Of a DNA stretch of 64,000 nucleotides, positions 45,101 to 51,773 are shown piece after piece. The first letter of the stretch is position 1. Each line of letters starts with the position of its first letter. The notes beneath the pieces are model-generated. The model had not been told where the DNA came from, made no database searches, and worked only from the letters and a program-made list of their open reading frames with translations. A program made the translations under genes and the position numbers. Source of the stretch: Marinobacterium rhizophilum (GTDB lineage Bacteria > Pseudomonadota > Gammaproteobacteria > Pseudomonadales > Balneatricaceae); NCBI RefSeq assembly GCF_024397915.1, contig NZ_CP073347.1, forward strand, positions 62,001 through 126,000, given 5' to 3'.

Positions 45101-45394
45101 CCGACAGGGTACGCCGCCGATGGTGATCTGACCAAGTTTGTCACGGTTGATACGGTTGCCGGCTGTGACGACAGCCCTTATGTGGGAGAGGAAGTCTCGT
45201 TCAGTAATACGCCGTTGTCGGATATCACCGTGTCGTTCAGTTCGCAGGTGGACGGTGGGACTGCTGCTACCATTGATTGCCAACTGGCCAATAACCCGGT
45301 AGACCTGTCTCCGGCGGCGTTCGATGATGTTTCCGAGACATCTGTTGATCTGTTGCCGGGAACCTATACCTGCATAATTGTGGTCGATCCGTAA
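42161..45394 (+). CDS. Giant secreted prealbumin/SpaA-like repeat protein
   Basis: The 1077-residue protein has a strong start (AAGGAGGGG). A signal peptide ends near MVSATS. An N-terminal domain (about 30-285) is shared in type with the 33890 protein. A first divergent SpaA-like domain follows, then five tandem units of about 102 residues (residues ~401-908), then a different beta domain (about 915-1005) and a C-terminal domain. Each unit has KKDDAxPP, GAEFTLYND, GTY(D/E)DGVD(T/S)STGK, CTTNA(A/S)GVCSI, NYC(I/L)VET(V/I)TP and DPQC. The Glu in YCxVE fits the prealbumin-like fold, and four cysteines per unit suggest disulfides instead of Gram-positive isopeptides. It is probably an exported adhesin or matrix fibre. 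Confidence 0.82.
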   Translation: MKTDTRGRRIGACILGAALGFVPLMVSATSLPGSHFEIDANANFAVDGTVPPAIDWALPAVASAAVVVIDQLTGSNDDSFKGGTKEDSVNPQTTTGSIPNNKSDLKHFGVYQESNGGDFLNLFWTRVQNPSGTTLMDFEFNAGNNLYPATSTGAQFPVREAGDLLVEYKLAQGGTTPQLFLYEWLVSGGNCEASNSYPCWGNKTDLAGIAIGSINTSTVSSGALGIDSFDPYTFGEASIDLNAIFPAGACRSFGFASLKSRSSDSFSAQMKDFIAPYPVNISNCANINIKKTDDGDPPMNLAGAVFRLYNDDGGTVGVFDTASAATPDTRATVRDSNPAVVIPDCTTDSDGECSWINVFAADYCIVEVTPPTGHSLPTDPDYYDCGTVTADNDFDVMFTNPRQPATVNILKKDDADPPSLLLGAEFTLYNDVGTVGTYDDGVDTSTGKSCTTNAAGVCSISNILPQGNYCIVETVTPTGYDTAAPQCENISLNETVELTFIDPRQPATVNILKKDDADPPSLLLGAEFTLYNDVGTVGTYDDGVDTSTGKSCTTNAAGVCSISNILPQGNYCIVETVTPTGYDTAAPQCENISLNETVELTFIDPRQPATVNILKKDDAEPPNLLSGAEFTLYNDTGLVGTYEDGVDSSTGKTCTTNASGVCSISNILPPGNYCLVETITPSGYTTADPQCVSLSLNDTVNLTFIDPRQAATVNVLKKDDAEPPNLLLGAEFTLYNDAGTVGVYDDGVDSSTGKTCTTNASGVCSISNILPPGDYCLVETLTPTGYDTADPQCVSIGLNETINLEFIDPRQPASVNILKKDDADNVLQGAGFTLYNDLGTVGTYDNGVDTSTGKTCVTSASGICTIDQILPPGGYCLVETVTPVGYETADPQCTNLSLNETVNLEFVDPRKRGAILITKTRKHAADGPGDHAHAGVTFTVSGGGLAVPAEVVTDANGQACVDDLLFSEFFGGNYSVTETLPTGYAADGDLTKFVTVDTVAGCDDSPYVGEEVSFSNTPLSDITVSFSSQVDGGTAATIDCQLANNPVDLSPAAFDDVSETSVDLLPGTYTCIIVVDP
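43361..44884 (+). repeat. Five 306/300-bp in-frame tandem repeats
   Basis: Unit starts are 43361, 43667, 43973, 44279 and 44585; the first four are 306 bp and the fifth 300 bp. The first two units are almost identical in DNA (I count about three differences). Units 3-5 are clearly diverged but related. This indicates a very recent duplication or gene conversion within the adhesin gene. Confidence 0.92.
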
Positions 45395-45420
45395 CGGAGC
45401 CGATGGATCAGGTAAAAAGG

Positions 45421-45452
45421 AAAAAGGGCAGGTCAGAATCCTGCCCTTTTTT
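45421..45452. terminator. Bidirectional rho-independent terminator
   Basis: AAAAAGGGCAGG and CCTGCCCTTTTT flank a 7-nt loop and give U-tracts in both directions. It ends the 42161 gene and the convergent 45465 gene. Confidence 0.9.
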
Positions 45453-45464
45453 CACCTTCAACAT

Positions 45465-46796
45465 TTATTGTGCCGATATCCGGATGTTGTCGCTTGTGCC
45501 AATATTGCCCGCCCCATCGAATACCCTGATTTCGATATCGTGGAGTCCCTGTCGTTTGGGTACATTCCACCAGCAGCTGTAGTATGGTGAAGTAGTCCCC
45601 CACATCGGTGAGGGTTCCGTGACAGAACAGACGGCCTGCCCATCCACGATGTAATCGACGCGGGTGATACTCGCATTGTCCCATACATGTCCCTGAATTT
45701 GGGTGTAGCCGCCCTTGGAAACACTCCCGCCATCCACCGGTGACAGCACTCGGGCGGTCGGATGAATGATGTCCTCAGACATGGGTATGGGGTAGCCCTC
45801 GAGTGCCGATACAATATCGATATCCGTTTGCGATACAAAGCCGTCGCCGTCAAGATCGAAGCGACGCCACTCCAGGGTGTTCCTGTAGAGGTATTCAGCA
45901 TCACCTGGGTTTGGGCTGATGGCTTCCAGGGGAATGCCGTTCCCCTGGCCCAGGTACTGGCTGATTCTGTTCACATCTAAACCGTCTACCTGCCCGTCAT
46001 CGTTGAAGTCTGCAGGGTAACTGTCGACCTCGTCGTTCGCCGCAAGGGTATCGGTCTGGGGTTTCAGGTAGTTGGGACCCCAGAGGGTGTTCATCTGAAA
46101 CTCGCCGTCGATATAGCCGATGTAGCGCACCAGGCTGGCCATGGTGTGTTCCAGGCTGTCGTTCCAGCCGTCACCGTCACCGTCAGCATGAATGCATCGG
46201 CTGTAATAGTAATCGACCCAGTCATTCTCACTATGACCATCTACAACGATATTCCGGGCAATCGAGTCGCCGATATTGGTTACAGTAACGGAATAAACGA
46301 TATTGTCTTCCTTGTAATTGGGAAACATACACAGTTGGGCGCTGTTGCCGATCACGGGTGCAATAATGTCCTTGCCTGTCTGGCTCGTATCGGAGCTCGC
46401 AAAGTCTTTGTATGGCACTGTGCTAACAAGTTCGAGTTCGGAACCCTGCCATGACAACTGTACTGAAATGGCCGCCGGGTGGTAGTTGCACGCGGGGTAC
46501 TGGGGTGTGAAGGTAAAGCTCTCGCCCGGTTTTAGATCGCCGATGGCTTTCCAAGTCAGGTGGTCGTCCTCGCCCAGGCAGCTGTTGTCGCCCGACAGGT
46601 TGCGAAACTGGTAGGTTTCTGTCGCCATGGCCAGGGCGTTGTAGTTGCTGGTTTCGGTTTCTTGCGGCTTGCCCTTGGATGAGCTTGGTTTGGCAGCCAG
46701 CACGGGGCCAGAAACGCAGATGGCAATGCCTACTGCCGCCATAGTCGACAGTGTACGAGTGCAAATACGGGCACTGAAGTTCTTCGAGCCGTGCAT
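45465..46796 (-). CDS. Secreted protein with dockerin-like EF-hand repeats and a C-terminal Ig-like domain
   Basis: The 443-residue protein has a signal peptide ending near GPVLAAKP (35). The N-terminal domain (about 50-230) is unknown and has three to four cysteines. Two calcium-binding loops of dockerin/EF-hand type follow, DFNDDGQVDGLDVNRI (near 264) and DLDGDGFVSQTDIDIV (near 310), each followed by a helix. They are further apart than in classical cellulosomal dockerins. The C-terminal ~90 residues form a bacterial Ig-like domain (RVLSPVDGGSV ... RVDYIVDGQAVCSV ... HDIEIRVFDGAGNIG). It is preceded by riboswitch copy 3. It may bind calcium and dock to a partner at the surface; no cohesin is visible here. 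Confidence 0.8.
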   Translation of the reverse strand: MHGSKNFSARICTRTLSTMAAVGIAICVSGPVLAAKPSSSKGKPQETETSNYNALAMATETYQFRNLSGDNSCLGEDDHLTWKAIGDLKPGESFTFTPQYPACNYHPAAISVQLSWQGSELELVSTVPYKDFASSDTSQTGKDIIAPVIGNSAQLCMFPNYKEDNIVYSVTVTNIGDSIARNIVVDGHSENDWVDYYYSRCIHADGDGDGWNDSLEHTMASLVRYIGYIDGEFQMNTLWGPNYLKPQTDTLAANDEVDSYPADFNDDGQVDGLDVNRISQYLGQGNGIPLEAISPNPGDAEYLYRNTLEWRRFDLDGDGFVSQTDIDIVSALEGYPIPMSEDIIHPTARVLSPVDGGSVSKGGYTQIQGHVWDNASITRVDYIVDGQAVCSVTEPSPMWGTTSPYYSCWWNVPKRQGLHDIEIRVFDGAGNIGTSDNIRISAQ

Positions 46797-46823
46797 AGAT
46801 CTCTCCTGAAGATGTTATTCAGC

Positions 46824-46966
46824 AAAGATCCTCTAGCGGCCTGTCCGTAAGTGGTTCTCTCCTTCGGCGGTCCGGCGATCCTTATATGGCTTTAGGCTTG
46901 TATAAGGACCCGTAACTTTGCGCCGCCTGATTACTCAGGCTTTGCCTTTGTCGGGAGAGGATCTTT
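46824..46966 (-). ncRNA. GEMM-I (c-di-GMP-I) riboswitch-like leader, copy 3
   Basis: It has the same order as copies 1 and 2, with a GUAA-capped GCCUGA/UCAGGC hairpin and GGCGCAAAGUUACGGGUCC. The variable stem is GGUCCUUAUA paired with UAUAAGGAUC, again changed on both sides relative to the others. The core is 46865-46954. The outer complement AAAGAUCCUCU/AGAGGAUCUUU is intact. It lies 27 nt before the dockerin-like gene, whose protein is unrelated to the two proteases, so only the leader was reused. Confidence 0.82.
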
Positions 46967-47167
46967 TCTCTGTTAATTTATTGCCGCGGTACTGTATTAC
47001 CGCGGTTACATTCACACGCCTGGCGCTCTGCAGTTGGCATCCCTCTGTTTCAATTTTGTACATTTTGAGCATCCCTGTTCAGTGCGGCTGCGATACGCCT
47101 GCGGGCGACTGTTACAATTTTGATTCAGTAGAAAGTCACAAATAAGAGACCCGTTAAGTTGGTAAGA

Positions 47168-47212
47168 ACTATAGCATGTTGATTTGGGGGCTATTTATAC
47201 AGATGTGGAATA
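47168..47212 (-). promoter_or_regulatory. Extended -10 promoter plus conserved box, copy 3
   Basis: TGCTATAGT (TATAGT at 47173-47168) and ATTCCACATCTGTATAAATA-type box (47212-47192) are conserved with copies 1 and 2, while the sequence between the promoter and the aptamer has diverged more. Confidence 0.5.
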
Positions 47213-47414
47213 TCGTTGCAGATATGTGACTCAAATTTGTACAGTACTTTCCATAAGTGTTGCTGAATGGAGACGAGGAAATCTTTTACCCAACCAGAGC
47301 GTAAGGCTGGTGAAACAGTTATCCATATCAACGATATTAGCGAGTGCGTTTTTCAGTGAAGGAATAACTGTATTGGAATTGTTACAGGTTTTCGAAATGT
47401 GGGAGTGAGGCCGT

Positions 47415-47636
47415 TCAGACGACCTCGTCCCAGAGTACAACCCTGGGGTAGCGGCCCTGATCGTCGTCCAGGTGCTCGCCGGGGTAGGGGGAGGTGAAAT
47501 AGTCGGGCAGCACAAAGGTGTCATCCGCGGCGTCGCTCGTCGCCCCGGCGGGGGATGCGGGCACTGTGCGCTCGTCCCTGCGAATCCGTTCCCTTAGCAG
47601 TCGGCTGCGGTAGTAGTGGCTTTTGGAACGGCTCAT
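47415..47636 (-). CDS. Small hypothetical protein
   Basis: This 73-residue frame has a basic N-terminus (MSRSKSHYYRSRLLRERIRR) and an acidic, Pro/Tyr-rich C-terminus (YFTSPYPGEHLDDDQGRYPR). There is no signal peptide or known motif, and the ribosome-binding site is weak. It stands alone between the dockerin-like gene's promoter region and the regulator gene. It may be a real small gene, but this is uncertain. Confidence 0.4.
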   Translation of the reverse strand: MSRSKSHYYRSRLLRERIRRDERTVPASPAGATSDAADDTFVLPDYFTSPYPGEHLDDDQGRYPRVVLWDEVV

Positions 47637-48077
47637 GGTACGGCTCGTCTTGTTCAGGCTTCACCCTGTGCAGCCTGAGGTGTCAGGTCTGGATATCGGT
47701 TGATCCCGAACCGACGTTTCCACTGTTCTCTTGATTTGATTCCCGTCGCGGGTAAAAACTCCCCGGGCCTCGCTGTTGTTGACGCGTCATGGCGCCGCAG
47801 AAAAATTCAGACCTGGGATATCAGGTCTTGAATAGACTTTAAATAGAGAAAAGCACATTCTGAGCCAATTATTTAACTACTTGATAAATATAGGCTTGGT
47901 GCAGCCGACGCCGTTGGGCAAGAGCGCAAACTGTAAACTTACTGAAACAGTGGGTTAAATAGCTGTAGCGTTTGATTGGCAGCTGATGAAAGCGACGGGT
48001 GGCAGGGTTGCGATCTTTATGCAATGCGTGCGACGTGGGGAACTACGACGTGCTGCCCGAATGTTCGGCAGGGGCTT
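47637..48077. other. 440-bp region with no recognised feature
   Basis: It is AT-richer around 47825-47900 and could hold the promoter of the 47415 gene. I see no gene, repeat or clear terminator in it. Confidence 0.4.
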
Positions 48078-49472
48078 TTAGCGCATCTGGTATTTTTCCA
48101 TCAGGCGGTAGAGAGTCACGCGGGAGACGCCGAGCATGCGCGCGGCCTTGGATACGTTGTTGTGGCTGAGCTCCAGGTTTTGCCGAATGGCCTGTTTTTC
48201 TGCCCGGTTGCGCGCATCTTCCAGGGTAATTTGCTGGCCGCTGCTGCAGACGGTGTCATCGAGCCCCAGGTCATCCGGTGTCACCAGGCGGTTGTCACTC
48301 ATGACCATGGCGCGGCGGATGCGGTTGATCAGTTCGCGCACATTGCCGGGCCACTCATAGGCATTGAGGGCGGCCAGCGCCTGCTGGGTGAAGCCGCGCA
48401 CATGGCAGCCCTGCTCGTTGCGAAACTTCTGGAAGAAAAACCGTGCCAGCAGCTCGATATCGCCATCGCGCTCACGCAGGGAGGGCACCTTTACCGTGAG
48501 TACATTGAGGCGGTAGTAGAGGTCTTCCCGGAAGTCGCTGGATTCCACCATCTGGTCGAGGTCGATATTGGTGGCGGCGATGACCCGCGCATTGACGCGA
48601 ATGCTGTCGTTGCTGCCCAGGCGCTCCAGCGTCTGCTCCTGCAGGAAGCGCAGCAGGTGTACCTGCATGTCCAGTGGCAGGTCGCCGATTTCGTCCAGGA
48701 AGATGGTACCGTCGGCGGCGGCTTCCAGGCGGCCGATCTTGCGTTTGTAGGCGCCGGTAAAGGCGCCTTTTTCGTAGCCAAACAGCTCCGAGTGCACCAG
48801 GGTGTCGGGCAGCGAGCCGCAGTTGACGGCCACAAAGGGCCCCTTGTGGCGTGCCGAGCGCTGGTGAATGGCGCGGGCGATGAGTTCCTTGCCGGTGCCG
48901 CTCTCGCCGGTGATCAGTACCGGAGCCTCGGCGGTGGCTACCTTGCGTATCTGTTGGAATATTTCCATGATGGCGGGGCTTGCCCCCACCATGTGAAATT
49001 CGTCCAGCAGCGACAGCTGCTTGTCTTCCAGTTTGCGCAGCCGGCTGATGCCATAGGCATGGCCCAGCGTGGCGCGAAGATAGCTCTGGTTTTGATCCAG
49101 CGGCAAGGTGAAGTAGTCGTAGAAATTCTCAAACAGCATGCGTCTGAAGGTATGGTCGCGCATAACTTCGGGCGTCGTCAGGGCGATCCAGTTGGTGTAC
49201 TGGTCCTGATGAAAGAAGTCTTCTATTTCGTCCCTGTCCTGGATGGATGGCCAGTCGAGTTTAACCAGGCCGACATAGTAATCATGCTTGCGCAGAGAAT
49301 CCCGGGCACTGTCGATATTGGTCACGCGGTCGAGTGTCCAGCCGTTGAGGCTAATGTCCAGGCTGGGTGCGCGCTGAGTATCGCAAATATCCAGGAATAG
49401 CGCTGTGCGAGCGGCCGTGCCCGGTGATTCAAGGTGTCGTCCCTGACCCTCTGTGATCGTTGATAGGGTCAT
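48078..49472 (-). CDS. Sigma54-dependent transcriptional regulator, VpsR-like
   Basis: The 464-residue protein has a divergent receiver-like N-terminal domain (about 25-140: ALFLDICDTQ, NWIALTTPEV, FENFYDYFTLPLD) of the VpsR kind. The AAA+ domain (about 160-390) has Walker A GESGTGKE, the sigma54-contact loop GAFTGA, Walker B GTIFLDEIGDL and the R-finger region, and the protein ends in a Fis-type helix-turn-helix (NVSKAARMLGVSRVTLYRLM). The intact GAFTGA implies real sigma54 activation. VpsR of Vibrio binds c-di-GMP; whether this protein does is unknown. It is the natural candidate to drive the -24/-12 promoters at 27.1, 28.5, 33.6 and 40.6 kb. Confidence 0.9.
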   Translation of the reverse strand: MTLSTITEGQGRHLESPGTAARTALFLDICDTQRAPSLDISLNGWTLDRVTNIDSARDSLRKHDYYVGLVKLDWPSIQDRDEIEDFFHQDQYTNWIALTTPEVMRDHTFRRMLFENFYDYFTLPLDQNQSYLRATLGHAYGISRLRKLEDKQLSLLDEFHMVGASPAIMEIFQQIRKVATAEAPVLITGESGTGKELIARAIHQRSARHKGPFVAVNCGSLPDTLVHSELFGYEKGAFTGAYKRKIGRLEAAADGTIFLDEIGDLPLDMQVHLLRFLQEQTLERLGSNDSIRVNARVIAATNIDLDQMVESSDFREDLYYRLNVLTVKVPSLRERDGDIELLARFFFQKFRNEQGCHVRGFTQQALAALNAYEWPGNVRELINRIRRAMVMSDNRLVTPDDLGLDDTVCSSGQQITLEDARNRAEKQAIRQNLELSHNNVSKAARMLGVSRVTLYRLMEKYQMR

Positions 49473-49676
49473 AGTGATTTACAGGGTAAGTGAGCGTAAA
49501 AGGGCGCAGAGTGCTGTTCGTGTTTCGCTTTTGTAACAAGTATAGGATGCCGCGGTGGCGTGCAATCGGATATTGCTGCAACTATTGCGGGGTTTAAGTG
49601 CTTTGTTTTCAAGCAGGAAGCCCATTTCGAGCATCTGTGTGCCTGTTGTTGCGCGCAGGCAGGAATAGACCGCGCC

Positions 49677-49697
49677 AGCCGGTAAAAGGTACCGGCT
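49677..49697. repeat. Small hairpin between the regulator and gspA
   Basis: AGCCGGTA and TACCGGCT flank a 5-nt loop. It has no T-run. It lies in the 430-bp divergent region that otherwise holds the MITE-like element and, presumably, the promoters of both genes. Confidence 0.4.
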
Positions 49698-49717
49698 GCA
49701 TCTATAGTTGTTGCTAG

Positions 49718-49879
49718 CAGCCTGTCGGGCTTGGCCGGTCGTAGCGAGGGAAAGTCCGTTTTGAGGCAGTTTTTGGGCCCTTTTGAGGTGAATAGTGGTT
49801 CTATTTAACAATAAAAGAGTACAGAAAATGGCCAAAATCGGCTTTTCCGCAGTAGATCAGTGTTAAGTCCGACAGGCTG
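49718..49879. mobile_element. MITE-like element with 11-bp terminal inverted repeats and CTAG flanks
   Basis: CAGCCTGTCGG at the left end and CCGACAGGCTG at the right end are exact inverted repeats, flanked on both sides by CTAG (49714-49717 and 49880-49883), consistent with a 4-bp target duplication. The 162-bp interior has no coding capacity. The ends look like those of an insertion sequence, possibly IS1182-like from memory, so this may be a non-autonomous derivative. It inserted only 20 bp before the gspA start. Confidence 0.65.
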
Positions 49880-49902
49880 CTAGGCCCCGATAGGTGGTGA
49901 AG

Positions 49903-51771
49903 ATGTACAACAATTATTTTGGTTTGAGCGAATCGCCGTTCTCGATAGCGCCTAATCCCCGGTATCTGTTTCTTGGCGAACAGTACCAGGAAGCACTGGC
50001 ACACCTGCTGTATGGCATTGGCAGCAATGGCGGCTTTGTACTGCTGACCGGAGAGGTGGGTACCGGCAAGACCACGGTCTGTCGCCGCCTGCTGGAACAG
50101 ATGCCGGACAACACTGATGTCGCCATGATTCTGAACCCCAAGGCCAGCGTTGAAGAGTTGCTGGCCGCGCTCTGTGACGAACTGGGAATCATCTACCCCC
50201 CAGGCGATCAGGTGCGCAGCAAAACCTATATCGACCTTATCAATCGTCACCTGCTCGATACCCATGCCCAGGGGCGCAATACCGTGCTCATTATTGATGA
50301 GGCGCAGAACTTGGGTGTCGTGCTGCTGGAACAGATTCGACTGCTGACCAACCTCGAAACCAATGAATGCAAGCTGTTGCAGATTGTGCTGGTTGGCCAG
50401 CCGGAACTGCTGGAACTGCTGGCCCGCCCTGAGTTGCGCCAGCTATCCCAGCGTATTACGGCCCGCTTTCATTTGGGGGCGCTGTCGCCGAAGGACCTGG
50501 AAGCCTATATCGTCCATCGCCTGGCGGTGGCCGGCCTGAACCGGCCGATTTTCCCGGCGGCTACGCTGAAACGCCTGTATCGGCTGTCCGGCGGCATTCC
50601 ACGGGTGGTGAACATACTCTGTGACCGGGCCCTGCTGGGCAGCTTTGTACAGCGGGACAACCGCGTCGAGGTGGCAACGCTGGTCCAGGCGTCCCGCGAG
50701 GTCTTCGGCAACGAGGCTGCGCTGCAGCTTTCTGCGCGGGATAGCTGGCGCTGGCTGCTGGCGCTGGCGGTTGCAGCGGGTCTTGCGGCCTGGCTGGTGG
50801 GGTTTGCCGTGGCAGCCTGGGTGGCCGATGGCTCCAGAACAGCCGCCTTTACACTGCCGACCCTGGAGACCCTGTCGAACTTCAGCCTGTTCGAGTCGTC
50901 ATCGGCGGATGCGGCGCTGGCCACAGACGATGGCGGCAGGGTGAGTATCACTGCCGTCGCCGACGGTGCGCTGGCCGCCGAACCGACTGTCGCGTCTTCT
51001 GAAGAGCCTGTTGCACTTCCCGCGGTAGCAGCCCCGGCCGTCCAGCCGGTACCCTCTGCTGTGCCGTTGGCATCGCTGCAGGCCCGCGCGCAACCGCTAC
51101 CTACGGCCTCTAGCCGTCTACCAGAGTCGCTGCCGGATAGCCTGTCGACCAAGGCATTCAGCTGGCCGGTGCAGCCGGATACGGATCTTGGGCTGGTGCA
51201 GGCGTATCGGGCGCTCTTTGCGGTCTGGAAGCAGGACTATGACCCGCGGCAGAACCCGGTGGTGTGTCGCTTTGCCGAAAGCCGGGGTCTGGGCTGCCTG
51301 GTGACCGGGGGCGACCTGATTTCACTGCAGCAGCTTAATCGCCCGGCCGTGGTCAGCCTGAAAACCCCAGGCGGGGTGGTGCATGCCACCGTACTGGCGT
51401 TGAATGACGAGGTCGCGCGCCTGATGGTGTCCGGCGAGATCCTGGATGTTCCCTATAACGAGCTGGCGCAGCGCTGGCCGGGCAGTTACAGCATCCTGTG
51501 GCGCGTGCCGCCACAGTACCGGGGACCCATCTGGCCCGGTGCCAGTGGCGGCAGCGTCGAGTGGCTCAGCCAGCAATTGGCGCGCCTTAATGGCGCCGTG
51601 CAGCTGGAGGCCAGCAACCAGTATGACGAAACCCTGGTGGAGCAGGTGCGGCTGTTTCAGATGCGACGGGGCCTCAGTGTTGACGCCGTGGTCGGGCCTA
51701 AGACCGCGATTCACCTGAATACCCTGACGCTGGCCGACCTTCCGCTGCTAGAACCCGGCCAGGAGCGCTAG
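49903..51771 (+). CDS. gspA: T2SS assembly ATPase GspA (ExeA-like)
   Basis: The 622-residue protein starts at the ATG at 49903 (MYNNYFGLSESPFSIAPNPRYLF, typical of ExeA); a GTG three codons earlier is possible. The AAA domain (1-270) has Walker A GEVGTGKTT, Walker B VLIIDEAQN and an arginine finger region (LSQRITARF). A membrane helix lies near 287-310. The periplasmic part has a C39-like region and a C-terminal peptidoglycan-binding domain (VEQVRLFQMRRGLSVDAVVGPKT). With GspB it helps the secretin cross the peptidoglycan. It is followed by gspB after 2 nt. Confidence 0.92.
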   Translation: MYNNYFGLSESPFSIAPNPRYLFLGEQYQEALAHLLYGIGSNGGFVLLTGEVGTGKTTVCRRLLEQMPDNTDVAMILNPKASVEELLAALCDELGIIYPPGDQVRSKTYIDLINRHLLDTHAQGRNTVLIIDEAQNLGVVLLEQIRLLTNLETNECKLLQIVLVGQPELLELLARPELRQLSQRITARFHLGALSPKDLEAYIVHRLAVAGLNRPIFPAATLKRLYRLSGGIPRVVNILCDRALLGSFVQRDNRVEVATLVQASREVFGNEAALQLSARDSWRWLLALAVAAGLAAWLVGFAVAAWVADGSRTAAFTLPTLETLSNFSLFESSSADAALATDDGGRVSITAVADGALAAEPTVASSEEPVALPAVAAPAVQPVPSAVPLASLQARAQPLPTASSRLPESLPDSLSTKAFSWPVQPDTDLGLVQAYRALFAVWKQDYDPRQNPVVCRFAESRGLGCLVTGGDLISLQQLNRPAVVSLKTPGGVVHATVLALNDEVARLMVSGEILDVPYNELAQRWPGSYSILWRVPPQYRGPIWPGASGGSVEWLSQQLARLNGAVQLEASNQYDETLVEQVRLFQMRRGLSVDAVVGPKTAIHLNTLTLADLPLLEPGQER

Positions 51772-51773
51772 TC

